Source: Trichomonas vaginalis G3 (taxonomy: Eukaryota; Parabasalia; Trichomonadida; Trichomonadidae). From it: 64,000 nt of DNA. Numbering within the stretch: the stretch's first letter is position 1; each line of letters opens with the position of its first letter. A program made the position numbers and the translations under genes. Positions 31,089-41,583 of this stretch are shown piece after piece. Below the pieces are notes generated by a model, which did not search any database, was not told the origin of the DNA, and was given only the letters and a program-made list of their open reading frames with translations. The stretch lies in contig NC_067205.1 of NCBI RefSeq assembly GCF_026262505.1, positions 9,424,001 through 9,488,000 of the forward strand. The letters run 5' to 3'.

Positions 31089-32913
31089 GCCTTGTACCGA
31101 AAAAAAGTGACGGGCAATGCCGTAAAATAATATTTTATTAAAAATTTTTTGGTGGAGAATTGGAAAATTTTTGTTGGAAAATTGGAAAATTTTCCTAATC
31201 ATTTGGACTATAACCTGGCATATTAGGGAGTTTTGTCAACAACTCAGTGCTGGGATCAAGATAGTTTGTAATCCAAAAGTAGAAACGTTCCTTGGTGTCT
31301 TGTTCTGGCTTCCTGCAAAATCTTGATTTGCAGGATTCTCTTAATATTGTCAGAAATTGCGCAATCATGTCCATCATCGTCAATTTCTTCACCATTGATG
31401 TTAATACGACGATTACGGTAATTTCTTTTCTCTTGCAATTCTTTTTCTGCAGGAGTCAATTCACGAACATACTTATTATGTTTGAGAGCTTCTACAGAAC
31501 AAGGGCAAAGACCGAGCGGCGGCAACAGCATTTTGAACCGTTCTTAATGATACTGATTCTTGCCATGCGCTAATAAATGAGTAGATAATGCGTAGCGCAT
31601 CATTGCAGCATTGCTGTTGAACTCTTGCTTCGGTGCCTTAAATGTAATCTCTCAGATAATCCGTGAATTTGGACTTAATCTTTTGGCAATGCCAACATCA
31701 AATACTTGTAAATGTGTGTTGTATGTGCGGGAAGAACAATTAATTTGATGTTGGCACTTGCCAAAAGGAACAATGCCAGAGGATTCTCGCGGCTGAGTGT
31801 CCATCACACACAATGAGAGCAGGCTTGTCACGTATATATTCTGGCTTCTCTGGCGTTCAAAGTTAAGCCACTCGATGAAGAAAATGCAATACAATAAGAA
31901 TACAACTACTGTTCACCCAGCCTTTTGGCGTAGAAGTAAACCAACAATGTTTTCGCGCTGGAATACTTTCAGTTCTCTAGGTAGTTCTGCAATACATGGG
32001 AGAACAAAGAGAGGTGGGACAGATTTGCCTGTCATTGAGCATCCGCATAAAGCTGTAATGTGCGAAAGTTTGGAATTCCTTTGGCGATCATATGCTCTAT
32101 CTCCTCAGGTAATGCAACTTTCTTCTTCTTAAATTTGTTTATGAATGTTTCATCGATACTAAAATCAACTCCTCTGGAGTACTTTCGATTGTTTCACGAT
32201 GTTTATCGTAGAATTCTTCGATAATTCTTGGTTCACACGCCATGTATCTTGATTCTTCAATCTCTTGGCATGCCTTAAGCTTGCAATGCAATTGCTGTAA
32301 AATATGGTTAACATAAGGTCTCGATACATCATCACCAACCAAGAGTATTGATAACTTCTTCTGCAAGAGTAGGACAATTAATCTCAAGAAGGAATCTGTA
32401 ACCATAATCTCTTCTGAGCTCTTTCAACTTGAACGCCTCGTCAATAATGTCAGCTGCTTCTAGAGCTTCACCTTTGTAAGCAGAATCTTCGATAATTTCT
32501 TTTAAAGTGAGCTGATCACGCTCGCATAGGTATGGATCTGCACCGCCATGATTCCCTTTTTCCCAGTATAGACCTAATGCAGCTCTTTTAAGTGCAGTAG
32601 CAATGAGATTGGATGTAAAAGTTCCGAGATCTGGGTATTCTTCCTCCCATGCAAGCTTAGTTTGACTATATGTCATACCTTCGGCGCGACAATTGATGAT
32701 AAACTTTTGTTGTCTACCAAGAAATTCGACTGTGAGAAATTCCATTTTTAATTTTAAACGAGCACTTGAGCCACGTTTTATCTGACTTCACCAGCCAAAA
32801 AGCCCCTGTACTAAGTGTCATGTTTTTGTTTATTTTAAAGTTTCTGCCATGTAATGGTTTACATTGCAAATTTTTTGAATACTTTACGTCACCATAAAAT
32901 GGCAGTACAAGGC
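31089..32913 (-). mobile_element. Decayed pogo/DDE_1-type DNA transposon with TA target duplication
   Basis: The left end reads TA-GCCTTGTACCG (TA at 31087-31088). The right end reads GTACAAGGC-TA (32905-32915), giving 9-bp terminal inverted repeats and a TA duplication as in Tc1/mariner-pogo elements. A GTGACG word lies 9 and 12 bases inside the two ends respectively, extending the repeat imperfectly. A second copy of the right terminus (TCGGTACAAGGCT, 32921-32933) follows immediately and matches 13 bases of the left end (31088-31100) perfectly, so the true outer end is ambiguous. The transposase gene inside is dead. Confidence 0.65.
31195..32745 (-). pseudogene. DDE_1-type (pogo/CENP-B-like) transposase pseudogene
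   Basis: Read on the minus strand from the ATG at 32745: an N-terminal helix-turn-helix-like region (GRQQKFIINCRAEGMTYSQTK, LKEIIEDSAYKGEALEAADII), then the catalytic core. FSIDETFINKF carries the first catalytic Asp, and VCDGHSARE followed by LPAHTTH carries the second, the pattern of DDE_1 endonucleases common in trichomonads. The last part ends in PNMPGYSPND. Several frame changes (at least four) and in-frame stops interrupt it, for example near 32332-32405, 32139-32165 and 31652-31900. The element is therefore not autonomous. Confidence 0.75.
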
Positions 32914-32915
32914 TA

Positions 32916-33625
32916 GTTTATCGGTACAAGGCTCTTGAAATGACTTTAATAACATCGTTTAAGGTTAATCATTTTTTATGTCAGTTTTGGATGAGTTCAA
33001 GATTTGTCTAGTAGCGTGGGTCTATTTTCACCCAGCCATAAGGGACACGTATATTAGAGAATTTCATGGTATATGCCTGTAAACGACATGAAAAACTATT
33101 CTCAATTATTTCCCAGAGGATGCCTGCGTATCTACCCTAAAATATCCGTGATAATTCTCTAAGAATAACTCCATTTCAGTTAATAGGAAAGTATGCAACT
33201 TATAGAGACTTTGAAGGAAATTCTTTTGAGACTTCACTTGAATCCAGAACTAATATTTTTTTGAAAAAAAAATCACTAAAGTCAATATGTATGAATACGT
33301 TTCCAAGTTCCCTCGGAGTTCCATTTGATAACTTCCAATTTCGAGTTGTGCTCAATTTATGATTGATGAGGAAATATCGGGACTATTGTCAAGAAATCAG
33401 AAAGACTTAAAACAAATATGGTTATTCAATGAATTATATTGAAATGGGTTCTTGCAATTACAACAATTACCTCAATTTAGTCGGAATTCACTTGATATTA
33501 TCATTTAACATACGAATGAAAACCGACGGAGATCATAAATCAGAAGTATTTCGTAGTTTGATAACAATGCAAAATCTATACGATATTGAGAAGATGTAAA
33601 GTGAAGAGAAAATTTTATTGAGAGA
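32916..33625. other. Intergenic stretch upstream of the RNA-binding protein gene
   Basis: About 700 AT-rich bases. Besides the duplicated transposon terminus (32921-32933) I see nothing. No clear TCA initiator precedes the ATG at 33626. Confidence 0.5.
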
Positions 33626-35350
33626 ATGAAAGGGTTCCGTAGAGTCCGTTTTGAACCAAAAGAGAACGGCATACATGTTGCAAATCTTCCACCAACAGTA
33701 ACTGTTGAGTTTTTAAAGTCCTTATTCTCTGAAGCAGGCACAGTAATAAACGTTATCCTTAAACAGAAGCCTACATCATGCTATGCATTTGTTGATTTTA
33801 CTCTACAAGAAGAGGCAGAAACTGCTGTACGTGATTTCAACTATACAAAGCTAAATGGAGAAACAATTATTGTTACAAGAACAACAGCACCAGTTGTAAG
33901 TGCAATTTCATCTGGACAAGGAAACTTATTCATCAAAGGATTAGATGAATCTATTGATTGCTTACAACTTCACGAATTATTTGCAAATTATGGAGAAATC
34001 GTTTCATGCCGTATTCCAACTCTGAATGGACAGCCACGTGGATTTGGATATGTACAATTCCTTAAACAAGAAGATGCAGAGCATGCTATGAAAGAACTTG
34101 CTGATTCTACAGTTAATGGAAAACCAATTCAGATCGGTCCATTCCTCAAGCGCTCTGAACGTCCACTTAGTGCTGCATTCCAGAATAACTTAGACTCATC
34201 ATTTACCAACGTATTCGTTAAAAATCTCCCAGATAACATCAATACTCTTCTTTCGCTCTTAAGACTCTTCCACGAGTTCGGAGATGTTACGTCAGCACGT
34301 ATTGTACCAGAAAGACACATCGGATACGTAATGATGTCTGAACATGAAGCTGCAGTTCGAGCTGTCGTTGGCCTTTGCGGAAGAACAATTTTCGGAAAGC
34401 GTCTTTCAGTTTGCCGCTCCCTTTCTCCAGCTGAAAGAGCCAATTTCATCAAAAAGCCAATTGAAGAAGTTGATCTCCCAGCAGATTCCGCAAACAAAGA
34501 CAAGCCAACTCCAGAACAAACACCAAGCTCATTACTCAAGCAGCCAGAAGACACTTTAGCCAAGGCTGTTGGTTCAATTGAAATGAAAGAGAAGCCATTA
34601 AGGGAAGCTCAGCAACAAAAGCAAACCCAACAACAATCCCAGCCAGCACCAAAGCCAGCTGCAGCTCCAGCTCAGCCACAATCACCTGCTCCACCACAAG
34701 CACCTTTAATTGACCCTGTTCTCTACCAGCAACAAGTCAATTACTACTACCAACAGCAGATGATGCAGCAACAGATGATACAGCAGCAAATGTACGGTAA
34801 TCCAGTGCAGCCAATGCAACCTCCTCCACAAAGAGGTCCTTTACCGATCAACCCCCAATTAGTACAACCTCCCCCTCAAATTCCAGTACAAGTCAGTGTA
34901 GAACCACCTTCATCGAAACCAGCACCAAAACCAGTTCCAAAGCAGCCACAACAACAAAAGGAGAAGACAACAAAGGCTACTTTCGAACCCCCGCCAAAAC
35001 AACAAGCTCCAATTCCATCTCCTACTGATATCATGGTATCTTCTCCAAAGACAATGATAAAACTTGTTCCTACTAAGGAAGATGTACTCGCTAAGCCTCC
35101 TCCACCATCTGTTCCTGCAAATACTCCTCAATCTAATTCCCAATCTGACCAGGATCAAGAACCAGAGCCAGAACTGGCTTCAGGTTCACAGAGTGACTCT
35201 GGAAATGATATTCCTCCAGCTAAACCAGCACCAGCTCCAGCACAACCGATTGGAAACACAAGAACTCGCCAGGAGTATATTTCTTCGAGCGATGATGATA
35301 GACCAGTTGCATCCCCAGCAAATCCATTTGGATTTATGGGCCAGAAATAA
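33626..35350 (+). CDS. RNA-binding protein with three RRM domains (PABP/ELAV-like) and Pro/Gln-rich tail
   Basis: A 574-residue protein. RRM1 is about 15-86 (RNP2 IHVANL, RNP1 YAFVDF). RRM2 is about 100-173 (RNP2 LFIKGL, RNP1 RGFGYVQF). RRM3 is about 193-266 (RNP2 VFVKNL, degenerate RNP1 IGYVMM). The rest (about 290-574) is low complexity, rich in Gln, Pro, Ala and Tyr, with a QQQ/YYYQQQMM patch near 370-395 and an acidic Ser-rich end. The first two RRMs resemble poly(A)-binding proteins, but there is no fourth RRM and I see no MLLE domain. A role in mRNA binding or translation is inferred. The Gln-rich tail could drive condensates. Stop is TAA. Confidence 0.85.
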   Translation: MKGFRRVRFEPKENGIHVANLPPTVTVEFLKSLFSEAGTVINVILKQKPTSCYAFVDFTLQEEAETAVRDFNYTKLNGETIIVTRTTAPVVSAISSGQGNLFIKGLDESIDCLQLHELFANYGEIVSCRIPTLNGQPRGFGYVQFLKQEDAEHAMKELADSTVNGKPIQIGPFLKRSERPLSAAFQNNLDSSFTNVFVKNLPDNINTLLSLLRLFHEFGDVTSARIVPERHIGYVMMSEHEAAVRAVVGLCGRTIFGKRLSVCRSLSPAERANFIKKPIEEVDLPADSANKDKPTPEQTPSSLLKQPEDTLAKAVGSIEMKEKPLREAQQQKQTQQQSQPAPKPAAAPAQPQSPAPPQAPLIDPVLYQQQVNYYYQQQMMQQQMIQQQMYGNPVQPMQPPPQRGPLPINPQLVQPPPQIPVQVSVEPPSSKPAPKPVPKQPQQQKEKTTKATFEPPPKQQAPIPSPTDIMVSSPKTMIKLVPTKEDVLAKPPPPSVPANTPQSNSQSDQDQEPEPELASGSQSDSGNDIPPAKPAPAPAQPIGNTRTRQEYISSSDDDRPVASPANPFGFMGQK

Positions 35351-35474
35351 GTAACTAACAAAAAATAACAGATTTTATTATCTGATTTACGGATTTTTAT
35401 AACAAAATAACATAATCAAACAACAAAGAACTTAATTGCTTTGTAAACATTCTTGATTTTTTAAATTCTTTTTA

Positions 35475-35484
35475 TTGGCGGGAG
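35475..35484 (+). promoter_or_regulatory. E2F/DP-like site upstream of the Sin3-like gene
   Basis: TTGGCGGGAG, about 95 bases before the ATG at 35577, matches the general E2F consensus TTGGCGGGAA at nine of ten positions. It is GC-rich in an AT-rich spacer. A similar TGGCGGG word precedes the gene at 17824. Confidence 0.35.
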
Positions 35485-35576
35485 AAATTTTTTAATTGAA
35501 TAGTTTACAACAATTCAATGAGCTTTATCAAATATATCTAAATTTACAAAAACACACAAAGTAATAAAAAAAAATT

Positions 35577-37289
35577 ATGCAGGTGAAAGCGCCATCATCT
35601 TATGTGGCGCCCATCACTTTCAGCATTATCTCAAAGATATTTCTTCCAAAGCGTGTAATGGAGAACGTAAATAAGTTATTCGCTAATTGGTTGAATACAA
35701 AATATTCATATCAAGTTTTTACGCAACAATTACAGAAACTAATTAATGATTATGAAATAGTGAACAATTCATGGCAAGTTCTCCAAAATAAAAAGCAAAT
35801 GTCGCAAGTTCCGCAATATCAAGCTATTTATAACGCAGTTTGTACCTTTGAAATGCATAACATACCTAGACAAATCCTCTTTTCATACATAGCGATGATT
35901 GTCCAGGCAATGTATAGCGGAACTTCGAAGAAGGCTTTTATTACACAAATTTTATCGCAAAATTTTCCTTCCACTTTTAGAATTAAAATACAGGATTTAA
36001 TGCAACACGCTTTCGCAATTTTCGATATACTACCAAAAGCAAAACAAGTTGTTATCAGCAAACAAAATGAAGTCCTCATAAATAATTCCGACGATGAAGG
36101 CCAAAATGAAGCCCCGCCGCCCCCACCACCACCTCCGGGACCGGCAAAGAGAATATCTTTATCTTATATTGAAGTTAAAGTTCCTCTCTCTCAAAATCCA
36201 GGGGTTTTGATATTCAACAACGTCTCAAGATCCGTTGCTATTGGTAGTGAAGGCCAAACTACAGAACATATGAGCGAATCAATCCGTTTTATTTCAGATT
36301 TACAGATTTACATGGATACAACGTTCGAAACTCTTGTCCGATCTGATCAGACATACAGATCCATGCTGTATGCCGGACAGAGCGACGGAATTTTATACAG
36401 AAGTGCAGTTTTGGAATTATACGGAAATTATGGACGAGAAATTCTTGCATTTCCTCGTGAAGTAGTTGAACCCGTTCTCAAGGAAAGATGCATGAGCGTT
36501 ATATCGGATGTATTTAGCGGCAGAACCCATACAGAAGAGAAAGTTGATTTAATGACGAATCACGTACCAAAGTTTGACTTTTCACCTACGGTTTCTTTCT
36601 CAACCCAAAAGTCTCCCATCAAATTCTCATTCAGTGCTCGCTCAACATTAGTTGCCGACTTATTACATCGAATCGGAACACTTCACTCGAAACAACTGAT
36701 CTCCTTTTTAGACACAATGATGCCATTATTCGTTATTACGCGCACCGATGAGCGGATTTGCATCATTGGAACAGATGCAATTTCGAATGCTTTGTATTTG
36801 TTCTCAAAATGCGCAACAGCCATCGACAGCTTCTTCGGATCAGCACTTCCAGAAGATCCCAGTCTCGCGGACATCATTAGGGCCGCGGAATGTGAAGCAG
36901 CGAACAAATATTCACCAGTTACAGACACGCACATCGAAGAATTTCTCGAGGACTTCTTGAAGAAGTTCTTCGCATTCGAGTACAAGTTCTACGAGCTCGT
37001 GGAAGAGGCGGAGAACAGATACGGACGTGCTTCGAAGGCTTTGTTCACTTTGACAATGTATATTACACAACTCGACGCTCTTTGCTCGAGATTTGCTGCA
37101 CAATACAAATTGTCGAAGTTTGGAACACTCGCAAAGTTCTTCTCAAGAGCACATGGACCTCACGCAAAAGAATCACTTGAAGCAAGGTTCCCAACTTATT
37201 TGAAGAAGTCCCAGAATTTGTTACTTTCCCCTCTTGTCAAAATTGAGATGAGCTCAGATGAACCAGACGCTGTAATTACTCCAATATAA
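35577..37289 (+). CDS. Divergent Sin3-like transcriptional corepressor
   Basis: A 570-residue protein. Residues about 20-65 (LFANWLNTKYSYQVFTQQLQKLI) resemble a paired amphipathic helix (PAH) motif, and about 85-160 may be a second helical bundle. A poly-Pro run (about 180-187) is a linker. The C-terminal half has ILYRSAVLELYGNYGREIL, similar in spacing to the Sin3 RFYGDxGxEI segment. The segment ending KALFTLTMYITQLDALCSRF resembles the end of the Sin3 C-terminal domain (FGTKAYKLFTLDKLI-type). Sin3 proteins scaffold histone deacetylase complexes. The match is by eye and weak per segment, but the order is right. It is half the usual Sin3 length. Stop is TAA. Confidence 0.5.
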   Translation: MQVKAPSSYVAPITFSIISKIFLPKRVMENVNKLFANWLNTKYSYQVFTQQLQKLINDYEIVNNSWQVLQNKKQMSQVPQYQAIYNAVCTFEMHNIPRQILFSYIAMIVQAMYSGTSKKAFITQILSQNFPSTFRIKIQDLMQHAFAIFDILPKAKQVVISKQNEVLINNSDDEGQNEAPPPPPPPPGPAKRISLSYIEVKVPLSQNPGVLIFNNVSRSVAIGSEGQTTEHMSESIRFISDLQIYMDTTFETLVRSDQTYRSMLYAGQSDGILYRSAVLELYGNYGREILAFPREVVEPVLKERCMSVISDVFSGRTHTEEKVDLMTNHVPKFDFSPTVSFSTQKSPIKFSFSARSTLVADLLHRIGTLHSKQLISFLDTMMPLFVITRTDERICIIGTDAISNALYLFSKCATAIDSFFGSALPEDPSLADIIRAAECEAANKYSPVTDTHIEEFLEDFLKKFFAFEYKFYELVEEAENRYGRASKALFTLTMYITQLDALCSRFAAQYKLSKFGTLAKFFSRAHGPHAKESLEARFPTYLKKSQNLLLSPLVKIEMSSDEPDAVITPI

Positions 37290-37863
37290 ATTTTGTTTTA
37301 TGATTAATTAATACTACAAGTTTTTTTTTAATGATCCATATGAATTACTTCTAAATTACTCCAATGTTGTTTTATTAGTGGGATGCACACACACATACTC
37401 CTTTACTATATAACTAGCTTTGGACTGTATCTTCATCGAAATATCTGTTCAAAATACATACAAAAAAAGGTGTGCTAATCTATTTTTTTTTTGCTCCGGC
37501 ACTAAAAATGCTACATCTTGGCATATAACAGTCTAAATCAAGAATTTTTAAAATTCCAATGCATAGAATACAATTGCAGCTGTTGTATTCTGCTGTATTT
37601 ATCAATTATTTGGATTTCATGATGTTCAATATCTGTTCATAAAAATAACAAACCTATCATAGAAAATAACTACTCTCAAAGTCAGACAGTTGCAAGATAA
37701 GCTAATTATTCATGACATCTTAAGATATTATTCAAAAATTGAGTGCCAAAAATTAGAATTCTATCTTGAATCAGTTTTTTTTGAATATGGATATGATATA
37801 AAATTAGGGATTTATGATTTAGTAAGGTCTTACAAAAATGACAGTTTACATATGTAAGAGTGA
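37290..37863. other. Intergenic stretch
   Basis: About 570 AT-rich bases with T-runs. The only feature I can see is a few short imperfect repeats. No initiator clearly precedes the ankyrin gene, and its true start may lie somewhat upstream of 37864. Confidence 0.45.
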
Positions 37864-39711
37864 ATGATAGCTATTCTAATCATTTTTCTCAAAGCTCAGA
37901 ACCTCTCAGTAATACATGATGCCAATTTAAAGAGCGGTTATCATAATTATATTCAAGTTTTTAATTCTCTTTACAAATTAAATTCAAATAACAAAGAATA
38001 CAGTACAAAAGTATATAATTCAATCAAGGTTGACCTCATAGAAACAATGTATTTTACTCCAATTCAAATTATTAGTATATTGGGAGATATTTATTACCAC
38101 AGATATTGTTATGGCAAATGTTATATGGAACTTGCTACAAAAATTGCTGAAGAATACCATTGCGAAAACAATTTACATATAAAAGACGAAAGTCCATTTT
38201 TTAAAGCCTTGATCAATGATAATCTCGGAGAATTTATATCATTAACAAATGGAGGTAAAGAGACATCTACTTTAACACTTCAATTTTGTTGCCGACATGG
38301 TGCAATTAATTGTTTTAATTATTTACGATCGGAAAGGAACATAACAATAGACTCTTTATGCCTTTGTAATTCATTTATTGGTGGAAATTTAGACATCATT
38401 AAAGAATGCTTGAAATATAAAGAACCTGATTATGATGATGCAGTGGAATATGCAATTTTTTCTCATGATTTAGACTTAATTAATTTTTTGAGGGATAATT
38501 ATCATTTAGAAATTAGTCCGTATTATTGTGCCATGCATGTTAACCTTGAAGCATTTTTGCTTTATTATGAAAAAACACACAATATTAATAAATGCTTTAA
38601 ATATTCACCAGGATTTGGTATTCCTTCTCTTTGCGAATTTTCCCTCTTGAATCTTGCAAATATCAATTCATTCGATTTCGATGGAAATGCACTTCATTGC
38701 GCAATAAAATATAATCATATAGATATTGCAAAATATATAATTTTACACGGTATTGACATGAATTATAAAGTCAAATTATATCAAACACCTCTTCTATATG
38801 CGCTATCACATAATAAAAAAGATTTTACTAAGCTTCTTGTTAATTCTGGAGCAAATACAAATATATTGACAGATGAATTCGGCCAATCTGCTCTACACTA
38901 TGCAATAATAAATGAAGATCAAGAAAATGCAGCCCTACTTATTTGGCATGGTTCAAATGTAAATGCAAAGAATCAAAAAAGTGGTGCAACGGCACTTCAT
39001 TTCGCATCATTATTAAAGAATAAGGAACTTTTGGATCTTCTAATTTCAAATGGTATTAATGTTGATACAAAAGATTATTATGGAAACACTGCTCTTATGA
39101 TTTCACTTTTATTCAACTTTGTTGAACATGTGAACTTTTATAAGTCGTTCAGTGGGCACTTCGATTATCGTGAATCAACAAATAACAAAAATAGTACGGA
39201 AGTTGTTGAATTTCTTATTGCTAAAGGTGATGATGTAAATGTCAAGAATAATCAAGGAAATACTCCTCTTCATCTGGTTTCATTATTTTCTGATATAATC
39301 CAAGCTAAGTATCTTATTTCTCAAAATGCAAAAATTAATGAAGTCAATTGATCTCTTGATATTGCAATTATTTATAATAATGATGAGATGAAAGAATTTC
39401 TTCTTTCTTATAATGCAAAAACAAACAACAGCAGCAGCGTGATGAAGGTGCAACCTGATGGTATAATGAAAGAGTTTATTTTAACCTATCGTGATGCTAA
39501 AGGGTACAAGCCTTCGCGTTTTCTTAAAAGTGCAAAAAATGCGCTAAAACGACTATTTAACATTAGAACGATCTTTACGATTCTCCTTGGCCCAGTTTTA
39601 TATATTTTTGATCGTTTAATGCGTAAATCCGGCTATTCATTTATGGCGAGAGTATTTATATGGTTATTATATGGTTTTCTTTTCAGCTCTTTGCTTATGC
39701 GCGCGAAATGA
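37864..39711 (+). pseudogene. Ankyrin-repeat protein (DUF3447-like) with C-terminal membrane segment, one in-frame TGA
   Basis: One frame runs from 37864 to 39711, broken only by TGA at codon 496 (39349-39351). The N-terminal 120 residues and the following degenerate repeats match the DUF3447-type layout common in trichomonads. Clear ankyrin repeats follow from about residue 270 (NALHCAIKYNHIDIAKYIILHG, SALHYAIINEDQENAALLIWHG, TALHFASLLKNKELLDLLISNG, TPLHLVSLFSDIIQAKYLISQ). After the TGA comes SLDIAIIYNNDEMKEFLLSYNA, clearly the next repeat. Then come an Arg/Lys-rich stretch and a hydrophobic C-terminus (RVFIWLLYGFLFSSLLM) that could anchor it in a membrane. Either a recent nonsense mutation or readthrough; TGA, TGA and TGA follow again at the very end. 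Confidence 0.7.
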
Positions 39712-40154
39712 TATTGATGCTGATTTTATGAAAGTATTTTGGTTTTATAGTTATCAAATTATTTATTGGGACCACAAATGCTTGCTATATTAATAAAAAG
39801 CATTATGTGTTTGTTTAATAAAGCAGATTCATGATAACAAAATGCATTTTTTTTTTTCATTTGAATTGATTAAGTCATTTTAACACTTTAGAAACAAATA
39901 TCTCATGTATGGAAATATATTGTAATATAACTTACATAATATTTTGGTATTATAAAAATAATTTAATTTTTTTTGAATTTCTTCAGCAATTCCAAATATA
40001 AAATTCATTAGACTCATATTTTAGATAGTAAAATTCACAACAAAAATGAAAGATTATTGGTTTTCATTAAAAATTTTTTTTAACTAAGCTTTTTTAAAAA
40101 AAACATAGCAATACAAAACACTTTACAAACATAATATAACAATGTTAATACATA
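39712..40154. other. Spacer between converging genes
   Basis: 440 AT-rich bases between two 3' ends, with T and A runs. No feature supported. Confidence 0.5.
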
Positions 40155-40874
40155 CTATTCCAAGCAAGCAGAGAGGATCTCAGATAACACTTTGTAGCTG
40201 TAAGAAACAGCTTTCGATCTTGCATAATCTATCTCAGACATGAATTTACTTGTAATAAGAGTTGCAATCATAGTCTCAGGTTCTCTCGGGCTTGGAGCTT
40301 TCACTATATACTTCTTACATATATAGAGAAATTGCAAACATTCATCGACACTTGAAAGAACAACTTCTCCTGTATAGATGTAGCTAAGCATACTCTCTAT
40401 CTGTTTAATGGAAGTTGAGAAGAGGTCTTCCATTGTTTGGGTCACGTCTTCTTCGAATCCCGAAGAGAAAAGGGAATAAAAGAATTCCGATGAAGATGCT
40501 AAAATAAATCTATGAACACTAAAAATTTTCCCATGAGCAGATATTTTAAAGTCTGAACATGTCTTCTCTGTATATAGACGTCTCATATCAGCTATATATT
40601 TCTCTCGGAAGTCACTCGATGGAAATGGAATTCCGATTGTTCCAAAAGTTGGTCGTAATGATTCACTTGGCATCAGACCAGCATATAAATATTCTAGAAT
40701 TTGTTTGAAGGGTCCAGAATCTATTTTTTGGATATTAGTTCGACATCGTTCTTGCGATTCACGGAATAATGGCCATCTATTAAATAAAAGAGCTTTGTGA
40801 AGACCCAATGGTACACCATCGTTTGTAGTAACCAAAAAATCTGGATGATCGGGCCTTTTTTTCATGGATTCCAT
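40155..40874 (-). CDS. Tandem BTB/POZ-domain protein
   Basis: A 239-residue protein made almost entirely of two BTB folds. The first is about 11-68 (DFLVTTNDGVPLGLHKALLF, then FKQILEYLYAGLM). The second is about 105-172 (CSDFKISAHGKIFSVHRFIL, then IESMLSYIYTGEV). A short helical C-terminus follows. BTB domains dimerise and recruit cullin-3 ligases or other partners. No kelch, zinc-finger or ankyrin partner is present, so it could be an adaptor or a dimerisation competitor. Two ATGs (codons 1 and 4) are possible starts. Stop is TAG, the only TAG among intact genes here. Confidence 0.8.
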   Translation of the reverse strand: MESMKKRPDHPDFLVTTNDGVPLGLHKALLFNRWPLFRESQERCRTNIQKIDSGPFKQILEYLYAGLMPSESLRPTFGTIGIPFPSSDFREKYIADMRRLYTEKTCSDFKISAHGKIFSVHRFILASSSEFFYSLFSSGFEEDVTQTMEDLFSTSIKQIESMLSYIYTGEVVLSSVDECLQFLYICKKYIVKAPSPREPETMIATLITSKFMSEIDYARSKAVSYSYKVLSEILSACLE

Positions 40875-41583
40875 TATTTTTTGCCAAATATAGTCTCAAT
40901 TTTAACTTTACATTGTCAAATTTATTTTTATTTTTCCTGACTAGTGTTCACTGATCTGTACTTTCCATTATACATCAGATTTTCATGCATCAACTACAAG
41001 TTCAAAGAATTTCAAGTAGAATTTAACCGACTTTTTAATTTAGGGCCATTTGTACAATAATTCGATGTTGTAAACATATTGGCATGACAATAGTTAAGAC
41101 GTTTAATCTTATTTAGAATATTTCCGATAAGCCACTATTTTCCTTTATTAAGAATACGTATCTCTTGCTAGAATATAATTTTTTCTCATAGTGCATTGAG
41201 AAATTACAGTGTAGTTAATAATAAACGAAATAATTTTTATTTGAATAAAAATATAATGCAGATTTATTTTAATGGTAGTAATTTTATCTAACACTAAGGC
41301 AAATGTTTTGAATTTCTCAGAGTAATGTATATAATGGAAGAAAATTTTATGAGGAAATATTAATTGTTCAATTATACGGTATCAATAATATGGATCTAGC
41401 GAACCACTGCTCTATATATCAAAATAGAATGCACTGTAGAAGAAACCTTAGTTCATAAAATTTTGAATAAATTTATAAAAAAATATTTTGAGAATTAAAA
41501 TACTAAATATGTTTTTAAAAAACACTAAAAAGCTGATACGAGTTTTGCTAAAACAAAAGCAATTTCGTAATCAACCATAAAAA
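40875..41583. other. AT-rich intergenic stretch
   Basis: About 700 bases, no gene, RNA or strong repeat visible. Confidence 0.5.
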
